64,000 bases of DNA from Theristus sp. LFF4_11 (lineage: Eukaryota > Nematoda > Chromadorea > Monhysterida > Xyalidae), in contig JASANC010003586.1 in assembly GCA_030248135.1 (NCBI GenBank), forward strand, positions 21,044 to 85,043, in the 5' to 3' direction. A program made the translations under genes and the position numbers. Positions within the stretch are counted from its first letter, which is position 1; each line of letters starts with the position of its first letter. The notes under the pieces were generated by a model. It saw nothing but the letters and a program-made list of their open reading frames with translations, did no database searches and was not told the DNA's origin. Below, in pieces: positions 1 to 9,672 of this stretch.

Positions 1-500
1 TAACATGTGGTCATGTTATCGGGTATCTGAAAAACGGTCGTGTGATGTGGTATTAACCAACATCTCCGCTCAAATTGTTTAACAATATATCGCACAACTC
101 CATTGTAGACCTATAACATACGCCAATCAACAAGATATCATGTTCATCTCATGGCCTACCGACTGAAAAACATGTTCTAAGTTGCAAGAAAACGATTTCT
201 GAAACGATATTTCAATTCAGTTTAGTCATTTCAACGCTAAAAATTGACTCCAGAAGTCGTCCAAATCGAAAAACATGGAGTACGTCGGTCAAAATGACCA
301 AATAATGACATTTACCTAAGCACACAAAGAAGTTGGGAAGAAAATTTGGTTTGAACTTTCAAAAAATTATGCCATAAATCGAATTTTCAGAGCAAAGTAG
401 AAGAAAAAGTTTTCAAATTTTTTTTTTAAGTTTGAAAAAAAAATCCAAATTTAAAAAAAACGAAAAAAAATAAAAAAAATTTTTTTAAAGCCCCTAGGCC
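1..500. repeat. Interspersed repeat C, copy 1 (cut by window start)
   Basis: This stretch is nearly identical to 49868-50355, from the block beginning TAACATGTGG to an A/T-rich end followed by CCCTAACCC. A shorter 3' part recurs at about 61905-62095, and in reverse orientation at 57726-57893. No coding potential is seen. It is a non-coding dispersed repeat, probably a non-autonomous transposon whose other end lies outside the window. Confidence 0.8.
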
Positions 501-716
501 CTAACCCTACCCCCCCCCCCTAGAAGAACAACTGTGCCCCTGCCGCTCACTTTAAAACCGCTGGCGCTGACCATTGGACAACCCAACAGATCTACGTCTC
601 AGTCAGAATAAAGAGAAAAATAGAGAACAATGTTCACGCGAAAATTGCGAGCGCTGAATTTCCCACAGGCTGACGTGTTTGATTGTTCGAGTGAGTTTTC
701 TGTTTTTTTTCTGATC

Positions 717-1701
717 TAGCAGTGTTTCCTTTTCTCTTTCTTTCCTTCGTGGCACTGTTAAAAGAATCATGGCCGCAACTGGCCAGGCGAAACGCGCCTG
801 CCTTGCATTTGCAGTTGAAAGTTTTTGCTCAAACGCTGCAGCCAGTTTCCCTTCCCCTGAATGTAACAGCTGAATGTGCTGACATTGGATTTGAAGGGTC
901 ACAAGTAGGGTTGTTAAACAAAAATGAAAATTTTTTTTTTTAAAAAAAAAGTGATTAAAAAAAAAAACAAAAATGCCGATTTTTTTTTTTAAAAAAAAAA
1001 ATTCGAAAAATTTTCCTCTAATATGCTCTGAAAACCTCAATTTTGGCACAATTTTTCGAAAGTTCAACAAAAATTTTCTTTGATTATACCTCGTAAAACC
1101 TTTAGCAGTCGATTTTGGGCCGTTTTACCGACTGATTTTAGGCTTCGACAACATCTGCGATGAAGTTTTTGAGCGTCCCAAAGCTTATCCTACCATTTCC
1201 GATGCAGATAAGGTGACGATTAGCCTCGCAGAGCGTCCGATTGTGCTCGCTGCACCGTTTGCAAGCGCTACGTTGTCTGGTTGCTGCTTCGTGTCGTGTC
1301 GTCGCGACACCATCAGAAGAATTGATCGAATTTCAAGGCGGTATGTTTGTCTTCACTTCAGCATTAGCTTAGCTGGGGACAATTAGTGACGTTTTGGAGG
1401 TCAAAACACAAGAAGAGGCATGGTGACGGTTTGGAAAAGGGGTAATTGAGGTCACCAAAACAAAATCTGCAAAGTTCCGCCATACGGGTGTCATTCCGGA
1501 GGCGCTTGCATATCATATGTGGTTCTTCGGACTCCCTGATTGATTTAGCACAACTTTGATTTTTGAAATTTTTTTTTTAAAAAAAAAAATTTTTTTTTAA
1601 AAAAAAACAAAAATGACGATTTTTGTTTTTTTTAACAACCCTAGTCACAAGGCTACGCGAGCCTAATTGGAGAAATAATTGTTGAATCAATCATGATATA
1701 A
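717..1701 (+). pseudogene. Possible terminal exon interrupted by a hAT-like MITE
   Basis: After a pyrimidine-rich stretch ending in CTAG (about 716) a frame runs open to 905, where repeat A begins. After the element and its duplicated 8 bp, the same frame resumes with GGC at 1651 and ends at TAA 1699-1701, 16 codons later. If the insert and one copy of the target duplication are ignored, the frame is open for about 77 codons. The peptide has an amphipathic, helix-like character (LLKESWPQLARR near the start) but I recognise no family. With the insert, translation would run a few codons into the element and stop near 943. An open frame of this length can occur by chance, so the exon itself is uncertain. 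It would be the last exon of a gene lying mostly upstream of the window. Confidence 0.3.
906..1643 (+). mobile_element. Repeat A copy 1: hAT-like MITE, 738 bp
   Basis: The element begins TAGGGTTGTTAAAC and ends AACAACCCTA. It is flanked by a perfect 8-bp duplication, GTCACAAG (898-905 and 1644-1651). TAGGG ends with 8-bp target duplications are typical of hAT elements. There is no transposase ORF, so it is non-autonomous. Other copies are at 25625-26331, 56854-57578 (reverse) and 62220-62941. Confidence 0.85.
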
Positions 1702-2216
1702 GCTGTGGCGACCGACACACACAAACACGTGCACAGTCACAATCACAGTCGCGCACGCTCACAGTCGAGGGGATACAAAAGCGCGCCCTGAAGGTGCACT
1801 GTTCGATTCCCAACCGTGAATTTTTCAGTTTTTTTTTCAAAACATCCAATCTCAGCACATTCAAACAAAACTAATTGTTGCGTTTGAATGAAAAATTTCA
1901 ACTGCAGACGCCAGTGTCGTTTCGCAACGATTCTTTAACTGTACCCAGTAACCCAATTCGTTTTTCAAAGTCCTTGTGGGATTTTAACCCATTAATAAGG
2001 CAAGAAACAAGTTCGATTATAACTGAAAATGATATTTTAGCTGTCCTCCGTCAGTTGCGAGGGAGGGGGGGGTATGACGTTTACTTGAGAAACACCGAAG
2101 CAAGATCAGAATAGAAGTGCGGACACTGCACATTTGAAAGCAAACAATCAAACACGATTACTTTCTTGTTATTATGGATGTTTATGAAAAAACGTTTTTC
2201 TTTTGTGTTTTGTCAG
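1702..2216. other. Non-coding stretch before the first visible RTRAF exon
   Basis: It contains a CA/CG-rich run (about 1705-1760) and AT-rich sequence. RTRAF needs at least one exon encoding its first 20 or so residues upstream of 2217. I searched here for a short exon starting with ATG and found none that is convincing. It may lie here unrecognised or to the left of the window. Confidence 0.5.
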
Positions 2217-4664
2217 ACGACTCTCACGTTCAGAAGCTTGTTATTTGGCTGGAGGATCAGAAGATCCGCCAATATCCGATCGAGCAACGGCAGTCGCTGC
2301 GCGAGACTGGCGACCCAAAAAAGTGGACCGACGCCTTTCACAAAGTCTTTCTTATTGTTTTGTTTTTTTCTGCACTTCAGTTCCGTTGTAGCATGTCTTG
2401 TCTTATGGCTGATGTCTTTGGTAGGAATCCTTTTTTCAAACATAAAACGCCAACCACAGAATCTCGCCATTTCAGTACATCAAAGACACCGGATGTCCGC
2501 TATCGTCGTCGTCCGCTCCGCGCGAGCAAATCCTTGAGTGGCTCTTTTCACACGCGATTCACTTGGAATATTCCGACAATAGTGTGAAAATCTTGTTTTT
2601 TTTTAATTTTGTGTTTTTTTGGGTTTATTTTGCAAATCGAAATCCAAAAATGACACAGTGAAACATTGAGACACTCGCTTTTCAGAAGACGCCTACAAGG
2701 ACGCCGAAAAAGTGCGCGCGTCCTGCAGCAAAACTCCACTCGCCTCGAGTAACCCGCTGGACAAACTGAATTGTGTGTGAGAAGTTTTTTTATAGAATTC
2801 CGAAATCTCGTGTGAGATTTTTCCGAGTTACTTTGCTTTCCAAAACCTCGCCGACTCTTGAGTCTTGACTCGCGGTATCATCCTTTTTTGTGGTTCTGCG
2901 GATTCAATGCGCGCATGGATGAGAAAACAGTTTTCATGCTTTACGCGGAATTTTTTTGAAACCTTTTGAAGTTTTCTTTTCTTCCAGTCGAATCGGACGA
3001 CTTCAAGGCCGGGGTGCAAGAATTGGCGAAAGCACTTGGTGTGACGCCGCATCCCGATCATTTGATCACATTGAAGGTGACAAGTTTTTTTTGCAATGCT
3101 GCTGTTTGCCGGTTTTATGGCCGTTGAAATGTGTTTTTTTTCTAATCGTGCCCACGCGCTGGTTTGTAATAAAATGTGGCATTGCAAAAATCGCCCATTG
3201 AAAAATCTTGTTACACTTTCATTCCGGTCGGCAATGGCATTGAGACAGTTTTCTCAATGTGATTTTTTGAAAATCACAGAATAATTGGACGATCATTCAT
3301 CCATAAGCCGATTAACGATTTGTATGCGGGTGAATCAATGTCATTGCATGGAATCATTGTATCTATACAATGGATGTGTCATTCTTAGAGCCCAATGTTG
3401 ATTTAAAAAACATTTTTTGCAGGCAATCAGCAGACTCGTGAACGAAAAGCTTTCCAATGAAACCTTGAACGCAGCGGCGCAAAAGTCGAAACAAAGTAAA
3501 ACTAGCAAGGTTGGCGGTTTTTTGTCATTAGTCTGAAAAGACTTTTGAAAATGTCATTTTGAATAGTGGGAAAAAAGCGCTCGCCGGGGGAGTGGGACAC
3601 ATTGTTTGGCACGGATTGGGGGTGTTACACAATACACATTGTTTGGCACGGATTGGGGGTGTTACACATTGTCTGGCACGGATTGGGGGTGCTACACATT
3701 GTTTGGCACGGATTGGGGGTGTTACACATTGTCTGGCACGGATTGGGGGTGTTACACATTGTCTGGCACGGATTGGGGGTGTTTTTTGCACGAACTAGCA
3801 AACATACGCACAGGCGAACCGCGAACGTCAGACGACACAGGAAAGCGTACGTAACTTGCCGGTGCGTTTGTTTGTGGGTCCGTGCACTTCGGGCAAAGAC
3901 TTTCAGAAGATCACAGATCACGTTCAGATTTTTACAAACTTCACTGAAGCGCAAAATACCAAAAGAATTGATCTTAAAATTTTTTATCCCACTACACGTC
4001 ATTGAAAGCAAAAATTCAATAAAAATTTTTTTTCTGAAGTTTCAGTGCAGCCGCGACACTGCGGACAAGCGTGTCGACTATGAGCTTGGCTTCACCACTG
4101 GTGACCCGGTGTTTGACGAGGCAGCGAGAGGACTGCGCCTGTTGCACGTGCATGAGATCAGAGAATTACAGGTATAGAGGGGCGGGAAGCGCTCGTTCGG
4201 TTGGAATGAAAAAGTAGACGCAACGGGCAGTTTCGTATTGCGGTTGAAGACGAGACCAGGAGGAGGAATGAATCGTGATGCAGTGTAATGGAACATCCGG
4301 CAGTTACGAGTATATGGGAGTTTGGTTGGAGCAAGAAACCAGAATATTCCCTGTAAATCAGGAAAACACGCCTAACAATGGCGGTGTATGCGTATGTACC
4401 GGTGTGTTGACAATGACTGAAATGTTGCTTATGCAGTCTTTGGTTCAGTATTCCAGTGTCAGAAGTAAAACGCTGATTGGTTAGCGTCTTGTGACGTTTT
4501 TTAAAGGCCGCTCCGCACTTTCCAGTTTGACAATTCACGCAATCATTGAGTATTCTTGGTAACACTTTTTCCAGACACACATCAACGAGACAATTGTGGC
4601 CGTGCAGAATCTGACGGCTGACCCGAAGACAGATGAACGACTCGGAAAAGTCGGCGTCATGTGA
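2217..4664 (+). CDS. RTRAF: RTRAF / hCLE / C14orf166 homologue (5' exon missing)
   Basis: This gene encodes the RNA transcription, translation and transport factor, a partner of RNA polymerase II and of the tRNA ligase and cap-binding complexes (family knowledge). I place seven exons: 2217-2344, 2476-2581, 2686-2772, 2988-3076, 3423-3509, 4046-4171 and 4575-4664, with all phases compatible. Family blocks are clear: VIWLEDQKIRQY in the first visible exon; DDFKAGVQELAKALGV and LITLKAISRLVNEKL in the middle; GFTTGDPVFDEAARGLRLLH followed by HEIRELQTHINETIVAVQ near the end; and a terminal DPKTDERLGKVG as in vertebrate proteins. The initiator exon is not identified. The intron between 3509 and 4046 holds a 30-bp tandem repeat. 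It is the first of four collinear genes, and AK6 starts 421 bp downstream. Confidence 0.92.
3597..3790 (+). repeat. 30-bp tandem repeat in RTRAF intron
   Basis: About six copies of a 30-bp unit containing TTGGCACGGATTGGGGGTG, with small differences (TTT/TCT, GTT/GCT). Because 30 is a multiple of 3 and the unit lacks stops in several frames, it yields repetitive ORFs on both strands. These are not genes. Confidence 0.9.
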
Positions 4665-5085
4665 TGGTTTTTTAGGTGAACGTTGTCCGAAATTTGTTTT
4701 TTTCTGCAAAAAATTACGTGCCTCTGAGAATTTGACTCATTTGTTTATTATTTTTCTGGTCTTGTGGATTACGGTCGAAATGTCCAGTCCTATGAATGTT
4801 TTTGTTTTTGAATTTTTTGTGATTGTTGTTCTTTTGGTGTGATTTGTTCGTTGTTTTGAATGGGTCTATTTATGTTTTTTTTTGAAAATACGACGTTGCT
4901 TTCATCCAAGAATGATAAAACGTCTCAATTGTAAAGATTGTTGGGCAAAGACTCGGTTTGTTAGTTTTTTTCACACAGTTTCCGGAACAAACACTTTGCC
5001 GTGTTTATTTGATTTGACGGAATCAGTTTATCTGGATAAAACCAAACGAACACGTTCTCTTTGAGCTTGCGCCAACATCCGCGCT
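4665..5085. other. Intergenic spacer RTRAF-AK6
   Basis: T-rich spacer of 421 bp between the RTRAF stop and the AK6 start. I see no repeat element and no other ORF with family resemblance. It presumably contains the RTRAF 3' UTR and poly(A) signals and the AK6 5' UTR or promoter. Confidence 0.5.
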
Positions 5086-7208
5086 ATGGCCGTTGCCTCC
5101 ATCAGTCGTGCAATACCGAACATACTAATAACGGGAACGCCAGGCACGGGTAAAACAACGCTCGCCACTCAGGTCAGCGGGTTTTTTTGTTGGTTCGGCA
5201 GATCTTCAATACCTTTTTAGCACCATTTCTCTTGGTTGTCTAAAATTTCACTGTGAGAGTGTCTCAGATTCTATTTTCATGGATATTGCATGTTTCATTT
5301 GCATTCACCAATAAATCGTCGCTGACACGTTACCCGTATTCTTCATTCAATTTCACAACAAACTGAACTAAAGTCTAAGATTGACTTTCTATTGTTGGAT
5401 AGAAACGAAACCGCATTCTTTTTTTAAACTGAATGGTAAATTATCGTGAATTTCAAATTATTTCCGAGTGGTAAACTGTCAAATTCAGCTGATCGAGTCG
5501 ATGCCATCGTACGAGCACTTGAACATTGGCGAGCTCGTGCGACAGCACGAATTCTACGACGGCTACGACGAACAATACAACTGCCCCGTTTTGGACGAGG
5601 ACAAATTGCTGGACCACATCGAGGTATGTCATTGTTGGTGGATATTGTTGCTTTGGGAGCTGATTGGTTGGCCGAACAGGCAATCAGCGTATTAGATTCA
5701 GGACTTTGAAATGCGAGGTTATTATTCATCCTTTTAACTTTATTAAGGGTGTTTTACTAATCGTTTTTTGTTGGTTTCATTGCGTTTGTTCAGCCACACG
5801 GTACGACGCCCAATGTTCCGAAAACCAGCTGAGCTAAACACACAGCCAAACAAAAAAAACCTGACATATTACCTGGAACAGCATTTGATTCAACTACTTG
5901 ACGAAACAGAGCAGGATCAGACAAAGCAGGGTGTCAAATGTGTGGCACTAGTCGTCTGTTGTTTCTGATGTGCTCTGTTTCGCGTGCATCTTTGCCTGTT
6001 TGGTTCAACCCAGGAGCGCCTGTTAGACGAGCGCGGTGCGTGCCTGGTTGAGTACCACAGTTGCGAGCTGTTCGCAAAACGCTGGTTTGATCTGGTGCTC
6101 GTGCTGCGCACTGACAACACCACACTCTATGACCGACTGACCACTAGGGGCTATACAGGTTGGCGTGAAACACGATTGACACTGGTGGAAATGCTCATTC
6201 GCTTGAAACATGAGACAGTGTTGAAGTGTGAATTCGGCACAGTCAGTTGATTGGCTGCATTGCAACTGTGCTCACTGATTGTTCTGACTGATTCGATGTA
6301 GCCAATAAGCATGCGAGACTCGGACCTCAGATTTTGCCAGAATGTTCTCACAGGTTGCAGTTTGACTGTGTGCATGAATGTCGAATTAGGAACGCGCACG
6401 TGCATTTTGGAGACTGTGCGGTCTGGCGACTTGTCGAACTGACGAGCCCGGGGTCGCCGCGGTCTTCGCTCACATGGCGAAACCGCAAAAACAGTGTCCA
6501 GCCCTCGCGGTGTCAGTCCGCAGCCCACAAAGCAAAAACTGACGTATAACATCGTTTTTACGCATATATGAGTGGCCACAAGCCAACCCAAGGAACGCGC
6601 TGATTGGCTACATTTGAATTTGGTTGTGTTGATTATTGGTTGCATAAAAATCCATTGGGCAGACACTCATTCTCTACTGATCACCTCACCACGACTGCTT
6701 TTATCTGTATTCGTTCTGGTTAATTTGTAGTCTTAGCCAATTGGTTGCTGCGGAGGCGGGTCTGTGGGCTGTGCTGCACAAAACGAATGCCTCCACGGCA
6801 TCAGCAGCCAATCACCTGATTGCCTATAATTTAGATTTCGACTGTGGGAAAGCTAATAAACGCGGTCGCGAAGCTGCTTTTCACACTTTTCAAATGTTCT
6901 TGGATTGGTTCCTCGATGTGCGTCCGTCGGATGCGCTCAGCTGAACAATCGAGAATCTATTCCTGTGAAACATCCACAAAATCCGCACGCAACTGCAACG
7001 GACAGCCCCCGCGGTTCGCTGTTTTGCAGGAAAAAAGCTGCGCGACAACGTCGAGTGCGAGATCTTCGGCGCGATTCTCGAGGAGGCGCAACGATCGTAC
7101 GATTGCGAAATCGTGGTCGAGAAACGCAGCGACACACCGGAGGAGATGCAACGCAATGTGGACTGGCTGAGGCAGTGGATTGAGCAGTGGACGAGTGAGC
7201 GCGCGTGA
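5086..7208 (+). CDS. AK6: Adenylate kinase isoenzyme 6 (CINAP, Fap7-like)
   Basis: A nucleoside-monophosphate kinase/ATPase of the nucleus, needed for late 40S ribosome maturation in other eukaryotes (family knowledge). Four exons give 181 residues: 5086-5172, 5489-5623, 6014-6158 and 7030-7208. Phases are 0, 0, 1. The P-loop GTPGTGKTT is at residues 17-25, preceded by IPNILI. Exon 2 carries the AK6 block FYDGYDEQYNCPVLDEDKLL. Exon 3 has the Walker B-like segment as VEYHSCELF, where the vertebrate protein has DYH, so Asp is replaced by Glu; then WFDLVLVLRTD and the RGY motif. Exon 4 has GKKLRDNVECEIF and ends WIEQWTSERA. Human AK6 is 172 residues, so the length fits. Start chosen at 5086, which gives the usual short lead before the P-loop. 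Intron 3 carries a decayed repeat H fragment (about 6735-6850). Confidence 0.95.
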
Positions 7209-7820
7209 TTGTTGTGCGGTTGCTGTTGTTGGTGATGTAAAGTACTCGTCTGAAGACCATGCACTCGGTTATAGCTCAACGCACGCATACAACCACACAC
7301 AACTGCTGCACTGTCGCATGTGTGCGCGCATGGTGACCGTGTGTGTGGTGTGTTTCGTTTGTTTTTTCGACTTGACGAATTGTACCGTTGTTCAACTCCA
7401 ACATTGCTGTGTTGCAACAGAGTGCACCAATTTTCGTCGTTGTTTTGTATTGCTTGTTGAGTTTTGACTGTGACTTTTGGTCTTGGCTTTTGGAAATACC
7501 TATGTTATTGTTATTTTTCAGTCCTTGAAGTACCTACCTTGTTTTTACGTGTTTGGAAGTTTGGCCATTTCGACAGCGAATAAAAGCGTGTCCAATTTGG
7601 TGCGTCGCTTGATTTTCGTAATTTGGGCTCACGCAAATCCGTGAACTAAACTAAAAAAAGGTCGCTCTTTGCCCGCTGGTTACACGGCTAACCAGCTTCA
7701 TTTGCCAACAAACAAGGCGCAAGTTCTAGAGGCAAGCGATTCTTCTTTCACGAGAAAAACACCAGTTTTTTGTTTTGTTTTTTTTTCAGACAAAAAGTGG
7801 TTCATGCAGCCTCGGAGACA
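7209..7820. other. Intergenic spacer AK6-MRPL53
   Basis: Spacer of 612 bp with T- and GT-rich tracts. Nothing recognisable as a gene or element. If mL53 starts at the internal ATG (7905) the spacer is longer. Confidence 0.4.
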
Positions 7821-9229
7821 ATGTGCTATCTGTGGCAGCACATACAGCGCAATGTACGCTGGCACCGCCCCGCGCTCTTGCGCGCGTTGGCACGGCAGGT
7901 GACCATGAAACGGCTGAAATCGGTGCATTTGTCGTTCGACCCATTCCACGCGAATAATCAGTCGATCAGGTTCGGTGTTGGCGAGACTTTGGCTGTCTTT
8001 TCCTACATGCTGATTGGTTGTTCTTGAGCTGCGACTGCTTGTTTCTTGATTGGTTGAATATTTCTCGGCATCCAAACAGCGTGCTGGGTTTGCTTTCTTT
8101 GTTCAGCGCTTTGCAACTAATTGTGAAAATGTGTAACTGCAGTCTGTTTTGTATATCATAGGGCATTTAGCTGATTGGTGGTGTGACCGCGTTGTGCATG
8201 CATTCGCCACAGGCATTGCTGTGGAGGCGGAGTCTCATCCGCGCAGAAGGCATGCGTCAAGTGCTTACCAACCAATCATCTAATTGCATGCTGTATGGAA
8301 ATAGACTGTAGCTGAGAGCTGTCTGTAGAACTGAGTGCCCAAAAGTCCATTGCCATGTTCCAGTGATTTGACTTGATCGTCGGCGACAGAATCGCTGGTA
8401 CGAAAAACGGAATGCGCCTTTTGCACACGCGGGCAGTAAAATTTCGATGTGAATGGATCATAAAAATCGCATGGGTACTCGATTTGTTTCTGCAGAAAAA
8501 TGTGGCACATTCTGAGCACGCCTGCGGTGCGAGAGACGAACAAGGAATGCACGTTGAACGTTCAGTTGAGGTGCGAGCGGGAACAGCCGGTGTTGTGCGC
8601 CGTCAGAGGTGATTGCTAGTGATTGGTCGCTTTTGCATTTAGGCTGTGCTGATTGGCTCTGCGTAACATTGGCCTTTGAAGTTTTTGAAAAAGATGGGCT
8701 TTTTACAAGCAACCTGTTGTTGAATGGGGAGTGACCAGCCGGTGTTGTGCGCCGTCAGAGGTGATTGCTAGTGATTGGTCGCTTTTGCATTTAGGCTGTG
8801 CTGATTGGCTCTGCGTAACATTGGCCTTTGAAGTTTTTGAAAAAGATGGGCTTTTTACAAGCAACCTGTTCTTGAAATTGTGAATGTCCAATAGTGAAGA
8901 GTGGGTACTGTGCGCCGTCAGAGGTGATTGCTAGTGATTGGTCGCTTTTGAATTTGGGACACGCTGATTGTTGTAGGATTCGGGACACGCTCTGTGTGTT
9001 GCTTGTGACTGGTCAACAGTGCCCTTTGAACTTTAGGAAAAAATTGGGATTCTCTTGAATCCTAAAGTTGTATGTCCAAAAAAATTCACAGATTTTCAAA
9101 ATGTCGGAGTTGTTTTTTCATTCAGACGACGACACAAGGCTGGTCTTCAAGACCGAAAAACTCTCATTAATCGATCTGCTACGCTATTTCAACAAACACA
9201 CCGGCGCTAAAGCCGTTGAGAAAACGTGA
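7821..9229 (+). CDS. MRPL53: Mitochondrial ribosomal protein mL53
   Basis: Component of the mitochondrial large ribosomal subunit, with a thioredoxin-like fold (family knowledge). Three exons: 7821-7969, 8496-8608 and 9126-9229, phases 2 and 1, for 121 residues (human 112). Family features are the early VHLSFDPFHANNQSIR (human RVQFCPFEKN), then VRETNKECTLNVQ in exon 2, and LVFKTEKLSLIDLLRYF in exon 3, matching the human HRLIMRGAHLTALEML segment. The start at 7821 gives a basic, Arg/His-rich N terminus that could act in mitochondrial import. An ATG at 7905 is an alternative that would shorten it by 28 residues. Intron 1 holds a repeat H fragment, and intron 2 holds tandem copies of the end of exon 2. 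Confidence 0.85.
8166..8300 (+). mobile_element. Repeat H fragment (MITE) in MRPL53 intron 1
   Basis: Shows the H core: AGCTGATTGG, a central GGCATTGCTGTGGAGGCGGAG, and ACCAACCAATCATCTAATTG. The diagnostic CAGTCGAACT ends are not preserved. Related to the copies near 10023, 36117, 41330 and 55243. Confidence 0.6.
8586..8960 (+). repeat. 152-bp tandem duplication containing the mL53 exon 2 end
   Basis: The sequence CCGGTGTTGTGCGCCGTCAG with the following donor GAGGTGATTGCTAGTGATTG occurs at 8587 (the real exon end) and again at 8739. A third, shortened copy is near 8909. The first two copies are almost identical over about 140 bp of downstream intron. The last 22 bases of coding sequence and the 5' splice site are therefore present two to three times. 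Confidence 0.9.
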
Positions 9230-9672
9230 TTTAAGAACAAGAAAAAACATTCACATGTGATGTTTTTTCAGTGATTGTTCATGTGTTGGTTTGTTCTCCT
9301 TTTGTAGTTTTGGTGGAAAACGTCAGTCTGCAAGCAAATCACTATTCTGGAATAAACCGCTAGATTCTTCTCATTAATCATGGAAGTTTTCACGAAATAC
9401 AAAATCGCTGTTGCTGTCGATAACAAGCGCACTAGCGCGTTTTGTTTTGTTGTACGTACTTTGTTTTTTTTTCGAGAAAACGTTGAAACTAACATGAAGT
9501 CGACCATTCATGAAGTTCGCTGTTTGCGGCTTCGCCAGGTAGACGCATACCGCGGCGCACACCTGGCTCGTCAGTGCGACGGGACGCGAACAGTTCAACG
9601 AAAATTTCAACAAAACACCAAAAAGCCCAGACCCATTGTTTGATTGAAAACAAAAAACACAACAAACCAAAA
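9230..9672. other. Intergenic spacer MRPL53-RPE
   Basis: AT-rich spacer of 443 bp. A sub-stretch near 9515-9570 (GTTCGCTGTTTGCGGCTTCGCCAG) resembles sequence near 15985-16035, so it probably contains an old repeat fragment. No gene seen. Confidence 0.4.

Noticed and set aside
603..1070. 155-codon minus-strand ORF
   Set aside because: Mostly Lys/Phe runs from the A/T homopolymers of repeat A.
1780..1825. tRNA-like B-box (CTGTTCGATTCCCAACC)
   Set aside because: No A-box, anticodon stem or acceptor pairing found around it.
1885..1915. Candidate RTRAF first exon (ATG AAA AAT TTC AAC TGC, recalling the human FNC segment)
   Set aside because: The match is four residues long, an in-frame TGA lies immediately upstream, and the expected preceding residues are absent.
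3528..4177. Repetitive ORFs (LARIGGVTHC-type and its other frames) in the RTRAF intron
   Set aside because: Generated by the 30-bp tandem repeat, which is open in several frames on both strands. The region lies between two well-supported RTRAF exons.
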